Shown: positions 6,250-10,284 of the stretch, one piece after another | Layout: every line of letters begins with the position of its first letter | Numbering within the stretch: the stretch's first letter is position 1 | Origin: Acidobacteriota bacterium | GTDB lineage: Bacteria; Acidobacteriota; Terriglobia; Terriglobales; Acidobacteriaceae | Assembly (NCBI GenBank): GCA_021805265.1 | Contig: JAJZFR010000290.1 | Span: 1 to 10,284 of the forward strand | Length of the DNA: 10,284 bases | Reading direction: 5' to 3' | Made by a program: the position numbers and the translations under genes | Notes under the pieces: model-generated | Databases searched by the model: none | Told to the model about the DNA's origin: nothing | What the model saw: the letters and a program-made list of their open reading frames with translations, nothing else

Positions 6250-6906
6250 ATGACGACGGTGAGTGAAAAGATAGATGCAAAGCTGGTGAAGGATTTGCGG
6301 GAAAAGTCTGGTGCGCCGATGGGCGACTGCCTGAAGGCGCTGCAGGAGTCCAAGGGAGACATTGAAGGCGCGTTTGTGGTGCTGCGCAAGCGCGGCATGG
6401 CGTCGGCCCAGAAGAAGGCCGCGCGCAACACCAATGAAGGCGCAGTGGGCACCTATATCCACGCGGGCGGCAAGATCGGCGTACTGCTCGAGGTCAACTG
6501 CGAGAGCGACTTCGTGGCGCGTACCGATGACTTTCAGAACCTGCTCAAGGACATCTCGATGCACATTGCCGCGAGCGACCCCAAGTTTGTTCGCACCGAG
6601 GACGTGACCGCAGAGGATCTTGATCGTGAGCGCGAGATTTACAAGGCCCAGGCGGCGGCGACCGGCAAGCCACCCGCCGTGGTCGAGAAGATCGCCGAAG
6701 GCAAGATGGCCAAGTTTTATGAGGAGGTCTGCCTGCTGGAGCAGCCCTTCATCAAGGACCAGTCTCTCTCGATCAAGGAGTTGATCGCGCAGAAGGTCGG
6801 CAAGCTGGGCGAAAATATCACCGTGCGGCGCTTCGCGCGCTTCAAGGTGGGCGACCCCAACTGGACCGTTGCAACGACCAAGATGGTTGAATCCGCCGCA
6901 GAGTAA
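6250..6906 (+). CDS. tsf: Elongation factor Ts
   Basis: Guanine nucleotide exchange factor for EF-Tu in the cytoplasm. Seen in 218 residues: the N-terminal UBA-like EF-Tu-binding domain KLVKDLREKSGAPMGDCLKA (11-30), the core signature CESDFVARTDDF (84-95; TDFV in many species), LLEQPFIKD (162-170) and the C-terminal ENITVRRFARFKVG (188-201). It is shorter than the 283 residues of E. coli and closer to the compact form of Thermus. Start choice is open: ATG 6250 directly abuts GAGG (6246-6249), with AGGGA at 6233-6237 a more distant site. GTG 6259, in frame, sits nine bases after GAGG and would give 215 residues. It is last in the translation cluster, after rpsB and an intergenic hairpin, and is closed by the terminator at 6930. 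Confidence 0.97.
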   Translation: MTTVSEKIDAKLVKDLREKSGAPMGDCLKALQESKGDIEGAFVVLRKRGMASAQKKAARNTNEGAVGTYIHAGGKIGVLLEVNCESDFVARTDDFQNLLKDISMHIAASDPKFVRTEDVTAEDLDREREIYKAQAAATGKPPAVVEKIAEGKMAKFYEEVCLLEQPFIKDQSLSIKELIAQKVGKLGENITVRRFARFKVGDPNWTVATTKMVESAAE

Positions 6907-6929
6907 CGCTTTGACATTGCACTCGTTTC

Positions 6930-6966
6930 AAGGGCCTGGAGCATTCCGCTCCAGGCCCTTTGTTTT
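6930..6966 (+). terminator. Intrinsic terminator of the translation cluster
   Basis: Stem AGGGCCTGGAGC (6931-6942) with GCTCCAGGCCCT (6948-6959), extended by an A-T pair (6930/6960), gives 13 uninterrupted pairs with loop ATTCC, followed by TTGTTTT. It is a textbook rho-independent terminator 24 bases after the tsf stop. Confidence 0.95.
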
Positions 6967-6985
6967 CCGGATATGTTTTCCGGAT
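6961..6985 (+). repeat. Tandem 12-base repeat, period 13
   Basis: TGTTTTCCGGAT occurs at 6961-6972 and again at 6974-6985 with one base between. The first copy overlaps the T tract of the tsf terminator; the pair lies 75 bases upstream of the GH2 gene start. It could be slippage of the terminator tail or a regulator site; the sequence alone cannot say. Confidence 0.6.
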
Positions 6986-7014
6986 TTGTTGTCCTGCGGG
7001 CTGAGCGTTTACTA

Positions 7015-7043
7015 TTGTCCCGTTGCGGGCCAGACAATATAGC
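7015..7043 (+). promoter_or_regulatory. Weak promoter candidate for the GH2 gene
   Basis: TTGTCC (7015-7020) and TATAGC (7038-7043) are 17 bases apart and each match four of six consensus bases. Transcription would start very near the ribosome-binding site GGAGGA at 7045-7050, which makes it doubtful, but some promoter is needed between the strong terminator and the gene. Confidence 0.25.
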
Positions 7044-7059
7044 GGGAGGATTGCGGGCA

Positions 7060-9774
7060 ATGTTTGAGAGGAAGTTCGGGCGAAATTTGATAACGGTATC
7101 AGGAATCGTACTGGCATGTGCGTTTCCTTTCGTTTCCATGGCGCAGGTTCCGGCGCGGCAATCGCTCGACTCGGGCTGGCAGTTGCAGGATGCGGAGAAA
7201 GTAACCGCAACGGGCGCGGAGATTGCCTCGGCGCGGTTTCGCCCGAAGTCGTGGTATCAGGCGGTGGTGCCGGGGACGGTGCTGACTACGCTGGTGAATG
7301 CTGGCGTTTACCCTGAGCCTTTGTATGGCGAAAACAACCGTCCGGATAAAATTCCCGAGAGCCTGAACAAGACCTCGTACTGGTACCGGACGGAGTTTGT
7401 AGTGCCCGAAACCTATCGCGGGCGACGCGCCTGGCTTCACTTCGAGGGGATCAACTACTCGGCCGAAGTGTGGGTGAACGGCAAGCAGGTCGGCACGATG
7501 ATGGGTGCTTTCAAGCGCGGCGTCTTTGACCTGACAGGCGTGGTCAAGCCGGGCGAGCGAGCGGTGCTTGCGGTGCGCGTCTCGCCGCAGCCGCACCCCG
7601 GCGATCCGCATGAGCATACCATCGCCAACGGCATGGGGCTGAACGGTGGTATCACGGCCATCGATGGGCCGACCTTTCTTTCGACCATCGGCTGGGACTG
7701 GATTCCGGCGATTCGCGATCGCGATACGGGCATCTGGAGCGATGTCTATCTCTCTGCGACCGGACCGGTGGTGGTGAAAGACCCGCTGGTGACCACTGAC
7801 CTGCCGCTGCCGCGGACGGACTCGACCGACGTGGCGATCCAGACGACGGTGGAAAATGTAACGGACGTGCCGGTGAAGGGCGTACTCAAGGCCAGCTTCG
7901 GCGAGGTCGCGGTCGAGACTCCGGTCGAGATTGCTCCTCACAGCTCGCAACTGGTCTCGATGGACCCGAAGACGCAGCCCGCGCTTCACGTGGAACATCC
8001 GCGCCTGTGGTGGCCCAATGGCTACGGGCCGCAGAACCTTTACACCATGCATCTGAGCTTTGAGGCGGACGGCCAGACCTCGGACGAAACCAGCTTCGAC
8101 TTCGGCGTACGCAAGATCACCTATACCGTGCCGGACTCGGAGAACCTGACCGTCTCGGTAAACGGTGTGCGCATTTTTCTGCGCGGCGGCGACTGGGGCC
8201 TCGATGAGGCCATGAAGCGCATTCCGCGGGAACGGCTGGACGCCGAGATTCACATGCACCAGTTGGCCAACCTGAACATGATCCGCAACTGGGTGGGCCA
8301 GAGCACGGGCGAGGATTTCTACGAACTCTGCGACAAGTACGGGATTTTGCTTTGGGACGAGTTCTTCCAGCCCAACCCGTCGGATGGGCCGAACCCGACC
8401 GATCTGCCGACCTACATTGCGAATGTCCGCGACAAGATTCTGCGCTTCCGCAACCATCCGTCGGTGGCAATCTGGTGCGCGCGCAACGAGGGCTATCCAC
8501 CGAAGGAGATCGACGATCAGCTTCGCGCGCTGATGGCCGAACTCGAGCCGACGCGACTCTACCAGCCCAGCTCGACGGCCGGGCACGGAGTGAACTCCGG
8601 CGGCCCGTACTGGTGGCGCGCACCGCGCTTTTACTATGTTTATTCCGAAGCCTTCAAGACAGAGATCGGCAGCACCTCGATCCCAACCATCGAAAGCATT
8701 CAGGGGATGATGCCAGAGAAGGACTGGAGCGAGATCAACGACGACTGGGCCGAGCACGATCTGGCGCGCGGCGCCTCGCACGGAGACACCTATCCGCAGA
8801 CGCTGGCCGACCGCTACGGCAAGATCATGAACATGGCCGACTTTGTCCGCAAGAGCCAATTGGCCAACTATGAGGCCTTTCGCGCGATGTACGAAGGCCG
8901 CGAAGCCCGGCTTTTCAACCCCTCGACCGCTGTGATTACGTGGATGAGCGACCCGGCGCAGCCGAGTTTCGTCTGGCAGCTTTATCACCATGATCTCGAG
9001 CCAAACTCGTCGCTGTTCGCCGTCAAGGAAGCTGGCGAGATGGTTCATGTTCAGTTGAACGAGGGAGACGGCGAGTTGCAGGTCATCAACCAACGGCCGG
9101 AGATACTCAAGGGCGCTAAGGTGCATGAGTCGGTCTATGCCATGGACGGATCGCTCAAGTATGAACGGGACTACCCGGTGACCGGCCCGGCCAGCTCGGC
9201 CATCAGTCTGGGACAGATCGATCCGGTGGACGGCGACTGGCACTGGCCGAAGGATCTAGGCCCGGTACATTTCATCCGGCTGGAGTTGACTGACGCGGAT
9301 GGCCGACTGCTGAGCAGGAACTTCTACTGGCGGGGCCTGGCTGAGTCGCCGGATAACCTTCAGGCGCTCGATACCATGCCCAAAGCTGTGCTCGAGGCCA
9401 AAGCCACTCGCGCCGATGCCAATGGCCGGTTGCAGATCACGGTCGAGCTGCGCAATCCGGGGACATCGATTGCGCTGATGGCTCACGTGCAACTGCGTCG
9501 CCACCTGGCGGCGGATCGCGAAGGGGTACGCGTGCTGCCCGTCTTCTACAGCGACAATTACGTTTCGCTCGTTCCGGGGGAAAGTCGCGTGATCGTGATC
9601 GATACGGAGGCTTCGGAGCTGGTGGGGCAGGATCCGCTGGTGGTGGTGGATGGCTGGAACGTGGGCGTTGCCGCCGCGCCGGATTCGCCGGTGCCGGTCG
9701 AGCTGAACATCAACGCTCAGGTGGATCACTGGCCCGCGACCGGGCTTCCGATTGTGGCTCACACGTGGAAGTAA
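7060..9774 (+). CDS. Exported family 2 glycoside hydrolase, beta-mannosidase / exo-beta-glucosaminidase group
   Basis: Probable retaining exo-acting hydrolase of beta-linked mannose or glucosamine units, acting outside the cytoplasm. The ATG at 7060 has GGAGGA nine bases upstream; the frame is open to an ATG at 6973, but that lies by the preceding terminator. In 904 residues: signal peptide 1-28 (basic start, hydrophobic core, likely cut after VSMA), though the VLAC at 17-20 leaves a weak lipoprotein option. A jelly-roll sugar-binding domain at roughly 35-235 carries SYWYRTEF (106-113) and HFEGINYSAEVWVNG (127-141). An Ig-like domain follows, then a TIM barrel from about 360 with LRGGDWGLDEAM (374-385), MIRNW (407-411) and LLWDEF (430-435). 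The acid/base is probably E477 in RNEG and the nucleophile E535 in TEIGSTSIP. C-terminal Ig-like domains include LPVFYSDNYVSLVPGE (826-841), typical of exo-glucosaminidase relatives. The CsxA acid/base is Asp, so the Glu here leaves the substrate open. Confidence 0.9.
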   Translation: MFERKFGRNLITVSGIVLACAFPFVSMAQVPARQSLDSGWQLQDAEKVTATGAEIASARFRPKSWYQAVVPGTVLTTLVNAGVYPEPLYGENNRPDKIPESLNKTSYWYRTEFVVPETYRGRRAWLHFEGINYSAEVWVNGKQVGTMMGAFKRGVFDLTGVVKPGERAVLAVRVSPQPHPGDPHEHTIANGMGLNGGITAIDGPTFLSTIGWDWIPAIRDRDTGIWSDVYLSATGPVVVKDPLVTTDLPLPRTDSTDVAIQTTVENVTDVPVKGVLKASFGEVAVETPVEIAPHSSQLVSMDPKTQPALHVEHPRLWWPNGYGPQNLYTMHLSFEADGQTSDETSFDFGVRKITYTVPDSENLTVSVNGVRIFLRGGDWGLDEAMKRIPRERLDAEIHMHQLANLNMIRNWVGQSTGEDFYELCDKYGILLWDEFFQPNPSDGPNPTDLPTYIANVRDKILRFRNHPSVAIWCARNEGYPPKEIDDQLRALMAELEPTRLYQPSSTAGHGVNSGGPYWWRAPRFYYVYSEAFKTEIGSTSIPTIESIQGMMPEKDWSEINDDWAEHDLARGASHGDTYPQTLADRYGKIMNMADFVRKSQLANYEAFRAMYEGREARLFNPSTAVITWMSDPAQPSFVWQLYHHDLEPNSSLFAVKEAGEMVHVQLNEGDGELQVINQRPEILKGAKVHESVYAMDGSLKYERDYPVTGPASSAISLGQIDPVDGDWHWPKDLGPVHFIRLELTDADGRLLSRNFYWRGLAESPDNLQALDTMPKAVLEAKATRADANGRLQITVELRNPGTSIALMAHVQLRRHLAADREGVRVLPVFYSDNYVSLVPGESRVIVIDTEASELVGQDPLVVVDGWNVGVAAAPDSPVPVELNINAQVDHWPATGLPIVAHTWK

Positions 9775-9807
9775 AGGGGAATTGGCGCATCCGAGTCCGG
9801 GGGCTTG

Positions 9808-10284
9808 TCACGCATTCATGAAGCGGCGCAGAAGCCGCTGCGCGGGCTTCTCGACGAGGTGAAGCGCGAGCAGCGCAAAGGCGATCAGCATGGCGTAGCT
9901 GATCCAGGGATCGAAACGGGCGAGTCCCAGCGCGGGCAGCAGACCGCTGCGATGGAGCATGTTCCACAGGTTGAAGTGGAGCAGGTAAAGGCAGTAACTG
10001 GCCTCGCCGACAAAGACCAGCGGGGCAACGCCGAGGGCTTGCGAGAGCCAGTTGCGCCCGGCCAGGCCCAGGATGATGGCTCCGAAGAGCGGCATGAGCA
10101 GGCCATCGTGAAGCATGGCGTAGGGCAGGCGCGGCGCCTGGAGCAGAGTGGAATACAGAGCGACAAACCCTCCGATGCCCAGCCAGAGGCGGAGCCTGCT
10201 TTCCCTGGCCATCTCCTCGTCGAGGGCTGCCAGAGTGACGCCAAAGACAAAGCTGGGCAGGTGAGGCAGTGGGGTGAACTTGAG
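9808..10284 (-). CDS. Acyltransferase-3 family membrane protein (C-terminal part, cut by window edge)
   Basis: Members of this family (OafA/YrhL type) move acyl groups onto sugars of surface polysaccharides or exported compounds at the cytoplasmic membrane. The stop is TGA at 9810-9808 and the frame stays open to the right edge (159 codons), so the start and the catalytic N-terminal half with the expected histidine are outside. An internal ATG at 10212 is not the true start: residues before it (FTPLPHLPSFVFGVTLAAL) already fit the family. Seen: four hydrophobic segments (WLGIGGFVALYSTLL, LLMPLFGAIILGLAG, PLVFVGEASYCLYLLHF, ISYAMLIAFALLALHL), the late-family motif SYCLYLLHF, and the closing EKPAQRLLRRF before a short basic tail. 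It is convergent with the GH2 gene, 33 bases apart, with no obvious shared terminator. The acceptor is unknown. Confidence 0.86.
   Translation of the reverse strand, partial: LKFTPLPHLPSFVFGVTLAALDEEMARESRLRLWLGIGGFVALYSTLLQAPRLPYAMLHDGLLMPLFGAIILGLAGRNWLSQALGVAPLVFVGEASYCLYLLHFNLWNMLHRSGLLPALGLARFDPWISYAMLIAFALLALHLVEKPAQRLLRRFMNA

Noticed and set aside
6973..7059. Longer GH2 start at ATG 6973
   Set aside because: It lies just after the terminator tail with no ribosome-binding site, and the added residues would precede and spoil the signal peptide. GGAGGA supports ATG 7060.
7099..9243. 714-codon open frame on the minus strand
   Set aside because: It is antisense to the GH2 gene, and its Arg/His/Val-rich product shows no domain; a compositional shadow.

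Overview
The window looks like a chromosomal segment of a soil-type bacterium with a GC-rich genome, most likely an Acidobacteriota of the Terriglobia kind (Granulicella, Edaphobacter, Terriglobus or relatives). That assignment is an inference from the gene order rplM-rpsI-rpsB-tsf, the protein styles and the presence of a large exported family 2 glycoside hydrolase. No rRNA or tRNA gene is present to settle it.

Left part (1-2000, minus strand): a type II restriction-modification pair of the BsuBI/PstI kind. The adenine methyltransferase comes first and overlaps the endonuclease by ATGA. The endonuclease runs off the left edge and only its first 145 residues are visible. Base composition is clearly lower in GC than the rest (27 of 60 bases GC at 1501-1560 against 44 of 60 at 2461-2520, hand counts), as expected of an acquired module. 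A promoter-like element with its -10 hexamer over the first ATG suggests a leaderless methyltransferase mRNA.

Middle part (2151-6966, plus strand): a family 2 glycosyltransferase resembling dolichyl/polyprenyl-phosphate sugar synthases, then queE for 7-deazaguanine synthesis. Next comes a 470-base gap that holds a good sigma-70 promoter and a leader of about 345 nt. Then the translation cluster rplM (L13), rpsI (S9), rpsB (S2) and tsf (EF-Ts) is closed by a strong intrinsic terminator. The leader and the gaps between the four translation genes are full of inverted repeats, several capped by GNRA or UUCG tetraloops. This pattern fits ribosomal-protein autoregulation and is the most interesting part of the window.

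Right part (7060-10284): a secreted 904-residue GH2 enzyme of the beta-mannosidase/exo-glucosaminidase group with its own ribosome-binding site. On the opposite strand and convergent with it is the C-terminal part of an acyltransferase-3 membrane protein that continues past the right edge.

I found no CRISPR array, transposase, integrase, prophage gene or tRNA. I do not see a complete new gene system. The leads I consider genuine are the structured RNA leaders, the possibly leaderless methyltransferase and the unassigned substrate of the GH2 enzyme.
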